Below, piece after piece: positions 12,077 through 21,789 of a stretch of 64,000 bases of DNA. Source of the stretch: Caenorhabditis elegans (lineage: Eukaryota > Nematoda > Chromadorea > Rhabditida > Rhabditidae). The notes under the pieces were generated by a model. It was not told the DNA's origin. It saw only the letters and a program-made list of their open reading frames with translations, and made no database searches. Positions within the stretch are counted from its first letter, which is position 1; every line of letters begins with the position of its first letter. The translations under genes were made by a program, and so were the position numbers. Where the stretch lies: NCBI RefSeq assembly GCF_000002985.6, contig NC_003283.11, positions 16,803,501 through 16,867,500 of the forward strand, written 5' to 3'.

Positions 12077-15000
12077 ATGTCGACATTTTCGCGTCAAGAC
12101 CAACTTCCGAGTCTTCCGGTTCCATCTTTAGTGGAGACTTTAGAGAAGTACATTGATTCAGGTACCCCGCGGCCGCGAGAAAACTCGGCCACCAGTTGTA
12201 ATTTTTCAGCTTCGGCAATTCTGACTCCTGCCGAGAAGGCGCGTGTCGAGAAAGAAGCTCATGAATTCCAGCACTCGGAGCTCGGAGCTCAGCTGCAGTC
12301 GGCTTTAGAGAATCGAGCAAAGAATCATAAGAATTGGGTAAGAAATTGTTTTTACTCGTTGGAGATGTAAGTAGGCCGAAGCCTAGGCCTGTGCCTGAGC
12401 CTATACTTAAGCCCAAACCTAAGCCTGGGCCTATGCGCAAGCCTATGTTTAGGCCTAAACTTCAACGTTAGCCTGAGCCTAAGCCTACTTTACTAAAATA
12501 AACTTCACCCGGGCTGTCAAAGTTGAGAAAAGGTGATCGATGCACCATGAGCACACCATCTTAAAACCCTTATATCTTTCTTAATTTTGAAGATAAAACT
12601 AAAGTTTCAACTACAAAATTATAGAAATCGAAATTTTAAACAAGTTGTCAGTTTACAATTTTTTGTTAAAACCAAATTCAACCGAGATATGGCCTGCCGA
12701 AGTTGACGATTTTAAATACCTTGGCTGCTTTTTAAAATAAACCAAAAATTTTAACTAAAAAAAGCTGATCCAACAACTTACAGCTTGAGGACTGGTGGTA
12801 CAACGCCTACACCGAGATCCGTGAGCCCCTGGCTCCATATGTCTCATTTGGAGCAATGAACACTGCGTACAACTGTGTGGATGGAGGACAAGTGAGCCGT
12901 GCCGCTGATGTCCTTCATCATTGGCTTAGTGTATGGGATAAAGTTCGACAGTGAGAGTTTATATTTTCTAAAAATCCTGGCATGACGAAAGAAAAATTAT
13001 TTCTAGCGGAAAATGGCCAGTGACGTCATCACGCGGAGTGACGTGGGATATGCAGCAATTCCATCACTTATTCTCGTCGAATCGTACACCACAGAGGACA
13101 AGAGACACTATGGATCGGTATTTTAAGACAAGTAGGTTAATCTTCCATTTTCTATCCGGACGTGGCCTAGAAATCTAAAACCTTGGCTGTCTCTCTGCGT
13201 ATCTGCTCACTAGAAATCCAGCTTCACAAAAATCTAAAAAAATCTTTCTTTTTTTTTGACATTTTTGATTCTTGGAATGCTTAAAAATTTCAGCCGCTGA
13301 TTTTTATTGTTCCTATGAAAAACAGCTCAAATTTTTTAGGTGTGAAATTACGAGCAATTTGATTGCTTGCAAGAGTGTGATAAGAGTGATAAGATAATAA
13401 AACACATGTCGGCGGTGTTGACCATTACTGTGTTTTATTGTTGTCATTCCAAAGTTTGCGGGACTTTGGACTTTGCCACGTGACCGCAAAGGAAAATTTG
13501 ATGGCCGAGTTTCTCATTTACGCGGCCACCAGCACAAGATAAATTAGAATGGATCAATTTTCAAATTTTCAGCAAATGTGCAAAAATGTGCAAAAATGCT
13601 TCAAAAAATGTGCAAAAACTGTGCAAAACTGTGCAAAAAATGTGCATTTTGTTCCTGTAAAATTAACTTTTTTTTCAGAAGAGGAAGGAGATACACCAAC
13701 TCATGTAATTATTTGTTGTGACGGGTGTTTTTGGAAGTTAAACATTTTAAATGAGGACGATGACACCATCAAGAGCCCAGATGAGATTTATAACGTGAGC
13801 TAAAGTGCTCTAATTGTGGAGCACACATTAAATAATTACAGATGCTGAAATTCGTAAGAGACAACTCATCGGACGAGTCTTCGTGCTGTGTCAGCAAGCT
13901 TACAACTACGAATCGAGACGTTTGGAGCTTGGTAAGCTGACTTCCAGCTCATTTTTAGTCCGAAATCCTGATTTCCAGAACCGCGACGAGCTGCTCCGTG
14001 TGAGCTCAGCGAATATAGAATATGTAAGAGCAGTTGAAACGAGCATTTTGTTTCTGTCAATGGTACCAAAAAAGGGTGGAGATGATCAGCAGAAGGTTTG
14101 GGATTTCATTTTTTGCCACAGATACTAATGAAGAAATAATTCCAGCTCATGTCAAATGCTCTTCAAGACGAGAGTTGGTTTGTCTGGCAGGATAAATCAG
14201 TGAATATTACTATTTATGAAGACGCACAAGTGATGGTTCAAGGAGATGTAAGTAGGCCTGAGCCTACGCCTAAGTCTAGGCTTAAGCCTGATCCTAAGCT
14301 TTAGGCTGAGCCTAAGCCTAAGCACAAGCCCAAGCCTAAGCCTACGCCTAAACCCCACTTTTTCAGCACTCCAACATTGATGCTATAGTTCTCCTTCAAG
14401 TTGGTGACTACGTGGCTTCTCGTGTTCGAAAGCAGCTTTGGCACCCTGCCAAAACAGGATCCGACCTGCACTTTGAATTTCCGGAACGCCTAATCTTCGA
14501 GTTCAATGAGCCGCTCAGACACGCAATTTCGTTTGCAGATGTGGAGTTTTACAAGAGTGTAAGTGACTTTCCCTGTGTCTCCAGTCACTAAAAATGTTAA
14601 AAATTCCAGAAGCAACTGTACCGAGCGCGCGGCGTCCATCACCATGGGTACGGTAACGAGCTGTGCCGGACTGCCAAAGTCTACACGGATACTGTAGTTC
14701 AGTTGGCTCTTCAGTTGGCGTTTTTGAAGACTCACGGAAGCTTTGCTCCGATCTACGAGACCGCATCAACCCGTAAATTCTTCCACGGCAGAACTGAAAC
14801 CGTGCGTGGGTGTACGTCGCAGTTTGTCAGATTTGCGAAGGCGCTCCTGGGAGATCAAACGGTAGCGGTAGAGCAAGATTGCATTGAAACCCTGACTAAG
14901 AAAAACTATTCAGAACGAGAAAGAGGATCTCAAGAAGCTCTTCGACTCAGCCATCAATGCTCATAACCAGCTCATGGCCGACTGTATGGATGGAAGAGGT

Positions 15001-17072
15001 ACTGAAAATCCTTCGAAGACTTGTTAGACTAGAATTTTCAGGTTTTGACCGACATCTCATGGGTTTGAAGTTAACACTGTCCATCATGAACAAAGGATGT
15101 GGCCCAAAGCGTCAAGCACCCGAATTTTTGCGAGATGACACGTGGAAGAGGACGGGGGGAGACGGGAATTTCCTGCTTTCCACGAGGTTTGGTTTTAAAT
15201 TGGATGGTATGAAAACAGATAATAAATTTAGTTTTCATGTTGCCAAAACACCTATGTTTGGCAATTAAAAACTGAACAAAAACAGTGAGCACTATAAGTC
15301 GATGCACCATAAGTCCTGGTCATGGTGCATCGACTAGAAATTAATTGTGAATTGTTCGGGTTGTCATGGTGCGTCGACGGCAATGTCACGGGGGCTGAAA
15401 TATCATGGCACGGCCTCCTGGAGTGTTCATAATTATTAGAGCGCGCTCGCACGCCACCTCACAAACTCCAGAATTCGCGGGAACTCGTTTCGAGGGAACA
15501 GCAGTTTTTGGCTATTTTTGGCTTCTATGAAAATTATTTTTAATTTTTTGATTTAAAATAGTGTTTAGAAGCATCATCCGAATTGAAAATGTGTAAAATT
15601 ATGAAATTTGACCGAAAACTGATGGTTTTACAGAAAGGAGTCACCACGGTTTTCTTCAAAATGTATCAGTACCGTCAGTTTTTTGATTGCAGAGTCGTAA
15701 AATATGTAATTTTATAGAGAAAAGTCTGTATCACAAAAATCCATGTTTGAAATTTTAATTCTCTAATTTATAATATAAAAATATTCAAAAAATCAACAAT
15801 TTTACGTTAAAATCTTATTTTTAAAATTTTTCAGTTTTTAATACATTAAAAAAACAATTTTAAATTTTCAAGCGCAAATTTTTGTGAAACAGATTTTTCT
15901 CTACAAAATGACATATTTTACGACTCTGAAATCGAAAAACTGACGGTACTGATACATTTTAAAGAAAACCTTGCTGTAAAACCGTCCTTTCTGTAAAACC
16001 GTCAGTTTTTGGTCAAATTTCATAATTTTACACATTTTCAATTCGGATAATGCTTCTCAAGAATATCATAAATCAAAAAATTAAAAAAATTTTCATAGAA
16101 GCCTAAAATAGCAACTAACTGCTGTCCCCGCGGAACGAATTTCCGCGAATTCTGGAGTTCGTGAGGTGCCGCGCGAGCGCACTCTAATAATTATGAACAC
16201 TCCACGTGCATGGTGCATCGATAAAAATGTCAAGGTGTACTGTAATGTTATGGTGCATCGACATTTAAAGTGGGACTCCTGCGTAGTAATAGCGTAGTCT
16301 TGCGTGAGCTAAAACTCCTGCGCAATGTCAAACTTCTATGTAGACCAGGGACGTGCGGCAAATTTGCCGAATTTGCCGAGCTCGGCAGATTTCGAAATTT
16401 GCCGCACACGTCAAAAATTTGACAGTACAATTTTGACCAAAACTGTTAATTTTTTCGGCAAAAATTTGGTAAAATGACACCAAATTGAGTTATTTTGATG
16501 TTTAAGCAGACACACTACACGGAACTCATTCAGCAACTAATTTTTTGTTCAGAATTCTGTAGTTTCGGTGCTCCAAAAAACATCATAAAATATCAAAATT
16601 TTCCGAGTTTGTCAAGCACGGCAAATTTGCCGAATTTGCCGAGCTCGGCAAATTTTGAGATTTGCCGCACACCCCTGATGTAGACGTACATTATGGAGTG
16701 CACCGAATTAAACACTAGGACTTTTTGCCAAAGAGCGTCATGGTGCATCGTGGCACCGACCAATTAGCTCCCTTGGTCATGGTCTAAAACTCAATTTACA
16801 GCTTCATCGGCTACATGGACGGGAATCAACCGGGAACTTTCGGCTACGTGGCTGCAATGCGACCTGACGGCTACGGTTGCTTCTATAGAATCGGCAAATC
16901 TAGGTGAGATGTCACCAAAAAAGCTTTTAGGCTAATTAAAAACCACCTCAGAATCTCCGTTGCCGTCTCCGATTGGGTCTCGTCACGATCGAATATCGAC
17001 GCATTTTGTGCAAATATTTTATGGGCTCTAGACGCGTTGGCTCCATTCCTAACGCCTGCTCAGAAACTCTAA
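12077..17072 (+). CDS. Carnitine O-acyltransferase (octanoyl/acetyl type), 608 aa
   Basis: The enzyme transfers a short or medium acyl group between CoA and carnitine, most likely in peroxisomes or mitochondria. Exons: 12077-12161, 12210-12337, 12784-12950, 13007-13131, 13679-13794, 13842-13931, 13979-14095, 14146-14247, 14367-14558, 14610-14861, 14914-14998, 15042-15186, 16802-16903, 16952-17072. They total 609 codons in phase, close to human CROT (612 aa). Family marks: LPSLPVPSLVETLEKYI at the N-terminus; the catalytic His (about residue 311) in GD-HSNIDAIV, matching CROT CDHAPFDAM, with the His codon opening exon 9; HGRTETVRGCT (about 434-443); the STS carnitine site (about 533-535), whose last codon is split by the 1.6 kb intron 12; and DGYGCFYRIG. 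TTTCAG at 12061-12066 just before the ATG is a probable trans-splice acceptor. The protein ends in QKL, a weak PTS1-like tail. From memory this is T20B3.1. Confidence 0.93.
12373..12487. repeat. Interstitial telomere-like block, intron 2 of the acyltransferase
   Basis: GCCTAGGCCTGTGCCTGAGCC and following units of GCCTAAGCC/GCCTATG. Same degenerate hexamer and same orientation as the block at 11792. Confidence 0.7.
14250..14353. repeat. Interstitial telomere-like block, intron 8 of the acyltransferase
   Basis: The block starts directly behind the donor (GTAAGTAGGCCTGAGCC) and fills the 119-bp intron with GCCTAAGCC units up to the acceptor polypyrimidine. Third block in one gene. Confidence 0.7.
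15420..16204. repeat. 785-bp foldback element in intron 12 of the acyltransferase
   Basis: GAGTGTTCATAATTATTAGA at the left and TCTAATAATTATGAACACTC at the right are exact inverted ends. Further matched pairs are CTCCAGAATTCGCGG/CCGCGAATTCTGGAG, TTTTGACC-type AAATTTGACCGAAAACTGA and its complement, and ATGTATCAGTACCGTCAG/CTGACGGTACTGATACAT. No open frame of note. It sits inside an array of ATGGTGCATCGA motifs. Confidence 0.82.
16350..16674. repeat. Two direct copies of a GGCAAATTTGCCG element
   Basis: About 60 bp at 16350-16408 recur at 16613-16672: CGGCAAATTTGCCGAATTTG then CCGAGCTCGGCA and AATTTGCCGCACAC. Each copy is itself palindromic around GAGCTC. Both lie in intron 12. Confidence 0.75.
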
Positions 17073-17191
17073 ATCTGCTGTATTTTCATGTTCAAAAATT
17101 AAATTTGTAAATTAATAAAAACCAGAAAAACACATCAACTCTCATTTATTGTTTCCCAAACTCAAAAAAGCAAAAATCAACTTTAAATAAA

Positions 17192-17816
17192 TCAATAAAT
17201 GATGTATTGATCGAAATCGTTGGGTGCAATTGCGGCGATAGCTCCATCTGGATAGTAGAATCGTTTTGTTGGGGGCTTCCAGTTGGGGCGTAGGAACCAA
17301 GCGGCTCCTGGAATTTGTAAAAAAGTTATTATGCTGAAAATATGTGACGTCACTATAGAAAACTAGTATTGCGCCAAGACACTATATTTGCAATTGGTCA
17401 AAGCTCTGGAAATTTATTTTTAATGTGAATTAGGATGCAAATCATCAAAGATTTCAAATTTACTAATCTCATTATTGGAGCAAAGATTCTTGCTCCTGAA
17501 CTTGCGTCCGAAAGCCGGCAAAACTTTTCTGGAAAAAAAAAACCTACGCCTGCCTTCACCTACATAGTTGGCTACTTTCAAAGGAATTCAGTTGAAATTA
17601 AGGAAATTCTTCAATCTGGCCTATATCTAATTTTTGATGTCAAGCTAGAAACAGAGAATAGGTGCTAGGCAGGCTCGTAGGTAGGCATGAATAAATGGCA
17701 TGAAGGCATCATTTGGCGCCTGCACATAAATACGTACCTCTCTTCTCCAATGTAAATTGAACGGTTACATGAACAATGGCAAGCACAACCAAAAGGACCA
17801 AAAGTATACGGAGCAT
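17192..17816 (-). CDS. Short secreted precursor with dibasic cleavage sites (neuropeptide-like), 64 aa
   Basis: Not recognised as a named gene. Exon 1 is 17816-17738 and exon 2 is 17307-17192 on the minus strand, 195 nt or 65 codons with stop. Residues 1-20 (MLRILLVLLVVLAIVHVTVQ) form a clean signal peptide. FTLEKR follows, then GAAWFLRPNWKPPT, a second KR at 41-42, and a 22-residue C-terminal peptide from FYYPDGAIAAIAP to QYIIY. Two KR sites after a signal peptide are the layout of a neuropeptide or peptide-hormone precursor cut by a KEX2/EGL-3-type convertase. There are no cysteines, which argues against a defensin. TTTTGCAG four bases before the ATG is a trans-splice acceptor that fixes the start. 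AATAAA lies at 17150-17145. The gene is convergent with the acyltransferase, with stop codons 119 bp apart. The peptide role is inference; it could also be a short cuticle or secreted protein. Confidence 0.72.
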
Positions 17817-17965
17817 GTTTCTGCAAAATTTTTGATTTTTTGTCAAATGAGAGAACGTGCAAAAAGTTTAAAAACTATTGAGCCCTCCAGGGGGCTCAAG
17901 AGGTCTCAAGTGTGAAAGATGGGAAGGCAAAGGGAGAAAAGAGGGCGTGGTTTAATGTTGAGCAA

Positions 17966-17977
17966 TGATGACGTCAT
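17966..17977. promoter_or_regulatory. CRE-like palindrome upstream of the small peptide gene
   Basis: TGATGACGTCAT contains the full CREB/ATF palindrome TGACGTCA (17969-17976), about 150 bp upstream of the minus-strand start at 17816. CREB sites are common in neuronal and peptide-gene promoters, so the position fits, but the same octamer also arises by chance. Confidence 0.35.
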
Positions 17978-18094
17978 AGGGAAGAAGAAGCAACTGGAAG
18001 AGGAGATTAGAAGACAGAAGGGGAATGAGTGATTTGTGGGGGGTTTGACTTGACAGAGAAGGCACAATGAATCTTGTTTCTAGCAAGCTTCCGT

Positions 18095-18427
18095 CAGGCA
18101 TGTCGTGCAATGCCTACCTACCTACAAGGCGCCTACGCCTGCCTGGTACCTCTTCAACGCCTGCTTCATGCGTACCCTATGCTTGCTTTCAGCCTATCCG
18201 ACGTCTGCCTCATGCCAAAGCATGACCTGCCTTACGCCTACTCTATGCCTGCTTCTTGCCTACTCTAGGCCCACCCTTTGCCCTATAAGTGCCTCATACC
18301 TATTGTCTATCTCACGCTTACGTTTCAACTGGTTCATGCCTACCTACGCCCGCTGCAAGCCTACCTACGCTAATCTATCCTAGGCATACCTCATGCCCGG
18401 TAAGTAGGCAGGCAGGCAGGCAGGCAC
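18095..18427. repeat. GCCTGCCTACGCC-type degenerate repeat ending in (GCAG)n
   Basis: Many CCTACCTACG, GCCTGCC and CTCATGCC units, ending in AGTAGGCAGGCAGGCAGGCA. Related fragments lie at about 17665-17730 inside the peptide-gene intron. Confidence 0.65.
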
Positions 18428-19361
18428 AAACCGATTTTTGAACAATTGATACAATTTAGTTGAAACAAAATAATTTTTGGATGCGAAAAAAAAACACCCG
18501 CCAAAATTAATTGAATTTTAAAGTCCCGCTAGTCTGGGGGCGGGAAATGGTCAGGCCCATCTTGATGAGTACATAATTTGCTCTAAAAATAAGACAGACA
18601 TCAAGCATATCATACCAAAGTAGAAAATATGAAGAAAAATTTAATAATTATAATTTCCAGCCAAAATATTTTCAGACACATTTTTTTGTATCCGAACGAA
18701 AACTCGTCCAAAAAAAACTAAATTCCCCCCTAATAAATGTTCATTTACCGCCTGAAAGCGTTCGACTTCAAAAAAATGGGAACACTTCCTGACATTTATC
18801 TAGTCTATTTCCCAAAACAAGCAAAAAAACACTCAATTTGTTCCCGTGCCTGAAAAAACGAAGAAGAAGCCAAATAGAGTTCAAGCTCGTATTTCTTTTT
18901 GAAATTGAAATAAAATGTATCAAATGAAGCCACAAAATATTTATGTCACACAGATTTTTTGATGTAAAACAGGAAGAGATCTATTTGAAGACATAACCGG
19001 GCAGAAAACTATGAAATTTTGTGGGTTTCTGTTTCAAAAATTTGGATTTTTTCTCGGTATCAGAAAAGGATTAATTCTAAATTTGGAATTTTATGCATTC
19101 TGTTGATGACTAATTAGCGTTCAGATAATTCAGAGAAACGTTGGAAAGTTGAAAATTGCTGAAAAAATCAAAAAATCGCCAGGAAAAATTACAGACAATT
19201 TTCAACTTTCAGACAATTGTTAGAAACTTTTCTGTTTTTTCAAATCAAGCTAAAGGTATTTTCAGATGAGATTTTTCTTTGTTTTATCATTAAATTTTAA
19301 TGAAAAACACTGTGAGAACCCCACACTGGATTAGTTTTTTTGTTGGTAATTTCAAAAAAAT

Positions 19362-19492
19362 CACGGGGTGTCAGGCTGTCCCATATCTTCTCAACTGATT
19401 TTGAATGGAACATGCTGACGTCACATTTTTTTGGGGAACACTTCCCGCATTTTTGTAGATCAAACCGTAATGGGACAGGCTGACACCACGTG
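19362..19492. repeat. 131-bp inverted repeat, GGTGTCAGGCTGTCCCAT ends
   Basis: CACGGGGTGTCAGGCTGTCCC at the left and GGGACAGGCTGACACCACGTG at the right are inverted. A TGCTGACGTCACATTTTT segment sits near the centre. MITE-type. Confidence 0.78.
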
Positions 19493-21636
19493 AAAGTTTT
19501 TATTTGCTTTTAGGTGGCCTCACAAAAATAGAAAAAAAAGGATTTTCTCAAGGCCACCAAAAAATGTTGAATTGCATGCTAATTATTACCACAACATATT
19601 TTGAACAACAAATTCAATCTACTTTTTTCGTAAAGTAACTTCTTGTTTTGAAGCCAAAAGAACTCCCCCGTAATTTGGTATACAAATTCTCAAAAAATCC
19701 TAAAATAAAACAAAATCGCCCACCCTGTAAGTATCCGGTAAGAACCAGGAATTTTTTTATTATCCGAAAATTTTAGAGATTAATACTAACACCTGGAAAG
19801 TCGGTCTGAGAAAAATTATAAGCAGGGATAACAAATAAAGGTATTTGCACTGTGTATAAACAAACAGCATATTTTCTGAGAATTTTTTTAAAATTCCAGA
19901 ATTAATAAACCTTTACCTTTTCAAAAAAGTTATAAAAAATAACTAACGAATTTCAATTTCAAATTTACAGCTAGAAACATACAAACGTATGTTTCTAACT
20001 GCACATTTGAAATTTCTCTGATACTACAAACTTCCAAAAAAATAAATTGTGTTTTAGAGCTTCACAAGCAAAAGTTCAAACCTTAATTTATTCTGCAGTG
20101 GAAAAATTCCCCAAAAAATCTGAATTTCCGCTTCTGCCAGAACTTCTAGCTCAGAAGACAGAGCACACAAAAAGAATGTCAAAAATTCGATTAAAAATTT
20201 ATGAAAAATTTGAAAATTATTTTGTTCTAGTGGTCACGCAATCGACATTTTATAAATTAAAAAAAAAAATTAAAAGGCACGTGGCGATAAAATAAAGAGT
20301 GGGTGTACTATCATTTTTACACTTTTTTCTAAGACCTTTTTGCAAGATAGTTTCCTGACAGGCTTGCATCCAAAAGTTGACATATCTCACTCATTACTGC
20401 TAGCTTTCAGAAATTCATAGACATTTTTTTGGGAATAGAACAGTTGACCTACTATTTGGGTTTAAAAATTGGAAAGTTGGGAAGCCGGAAATATCTTTTT
20501 TTTGTAAAATTGCTCCAGAAGCTCCAAATATTTTTCGCAGAGCTTTCGATGTTTCCGGTGCGTTTAAAGACATTTTAAAGCACCTTAAAATGCATTCAAA
20601 CACGACAAACGAAATTTTTTCGTCAAAATGAGTTGAAAATTTTTCAGATTTGTTTTCAAAAAAAAAACATATTTCCAAAATTTGAAATAAAATTCCAAAA
20701 CCCCTAAGTATCTTTCAAATTCAAAAAAAATCTACAAAAACCGCTTTTGAGGCAATTCTACGAGCCCTGAAAATAATACAATATTGTGAGATATATAAAT
20801 TTTCAGCTCAAAGCTGTTTAATTTCAGAACTAAGATTTTTCGCTTTTCCGTGAAAAAATTGCTAAAAATACAAATTTCTCAAAAATCCTGCGATTTTCAA
20901 TAGTTGAACAACGTTAGAAGTTTTGAAATTTCAGTGAAAAAAAGCTGCTTGATGCTTGCTATTTTAAAAAAATATTTAAAATAAAAAGGTCGTAAATTTC
21001 AAATTTTCAGCCTGCTCCCAAAAAACCTAGAAAAATGCATATTTTCCAAAAAAATCTTGCTCCACACAAAACCTGACCACATTTTTCGTACAAAACGCTC
21101 CGCCCACCGCTGCTCCAAGTTTCATTTTCAATTCCCAAATTGTTCCTCCCAAAACCTCCCGTGAATACCAATTTGTTTGCAATTAGTAAAACTAAGAAAG
21201 ATGAGGAAGAAGAAAAGAAAAATTAAATTGAAATTCGAAGGGAGGTGGCGTCAAATGACATTTTCAGATGACATCAAAGATTCAAGAATTTTGAAATTTG
21301 ATGAAAAGGGGGCTGGGAGCACATGAAACAATTTGTGGCGCTTGAGTGCAATTTTTGTTCCTAGAAAGAGGAATTGAGATAATGAATTCAAAGTTAATTA
21401 AACAATTAAAAGTCTAGATGAAAATGTACTTTTAGATCTTTGAAATAATATTTTAAAGACGGAAATTACTGAGTTTTGAGTTTTGAAAGGCTTCCATTGC
21501 AGACAGACCAAAAATTTTCACATTTTTGATCAAAAATTAATTGTTGAGGGAATTTGAGCATTAGGCAATAAACATTGAATTCAAAATATTTCAGAAAATT
21601 TGAATTTCCCGCCAAAATTCTCGTACAGGCGTCGAC

Positions 21637-21685
21637 CAATCAGCGACACGGGCACAGTAATTCTGATTGGTCGGCTTTAGTTTAT
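21637..21685. repeat. Short GACCAATCAG hairpin
   Basis: GTCGACCAATCAGCGACACG and TTCTGATTGGTCGGC form a stem related to the cand-1 intron hairpin family. It lies about 100 bp downstream of the stop of srh 1. Confidence 0.6.
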
Positions 21686-21789
21686 TGCGAACCCTAAAAT
21701 ACCTTTAAAAACATTTCTGGAATCAAAAATCAACCTGCAACATAATATGCATGTACATATAAAATCATTTATTTCAGAACATCTCAAAA

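Larger units (their letters stand above)
15297..16752. repeat. Scattered ATGGTGCATCGAC motif copies
   Basis: The 12-13 base motif occurs on one strand or the other at about 15299, 15320, 15364, 16208, 16249 and 16739, plus one copy at about 12538 in intron 2. Copies flank the foldback element on both sides, as if it had inserted into an older repeat. Confidence 0.65.
17817..21789. other. Four-kilobase gene-free stretch
   Basis: No exon chain with plausible splice sites or protein similarity found on either strand. It contains the promoter side of the peptide gene (to about 18060), a GCCTGCC/CCTACG repeat (18095-18425), an inverted repeat (19362-19492), a small perfect hairpin AGAAACATACAAACGTATGTTTCT (about 19973-19998) and a CCAATCAG hairpin (21637-21685). 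Open frames at 20047-20295 and 20415-20678 look like chance. Confidence 0.6.

Noticed and set aside
12063-12440. 125-residue minus-strand frame with many Gly/Leu repeats
   Set aside because: It is antisense to acyltransferase exons 1-2 and to the telomere-like repeat, which makes the GLGLGL pattern.
17435-17668. 77-residue plus-strand frame
   Set aside because: It lies within the intron of the minus-strand peptide gene, has no splice context or similarity, and ends in repeat sequence.
18095-18427. CRISPR-like or tandem coding array
   Set aside because: Units are irregular, without spacers of fixed length, and the organism is a eukaryote; it is a degenerate GCCTGCC repeat.
20047-20295. 82-residue plus-strand frame in the gene-free stretch
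   Set aside because: No initiation or splice context, Lys-rich AT-driven composition, no recognisable domain.
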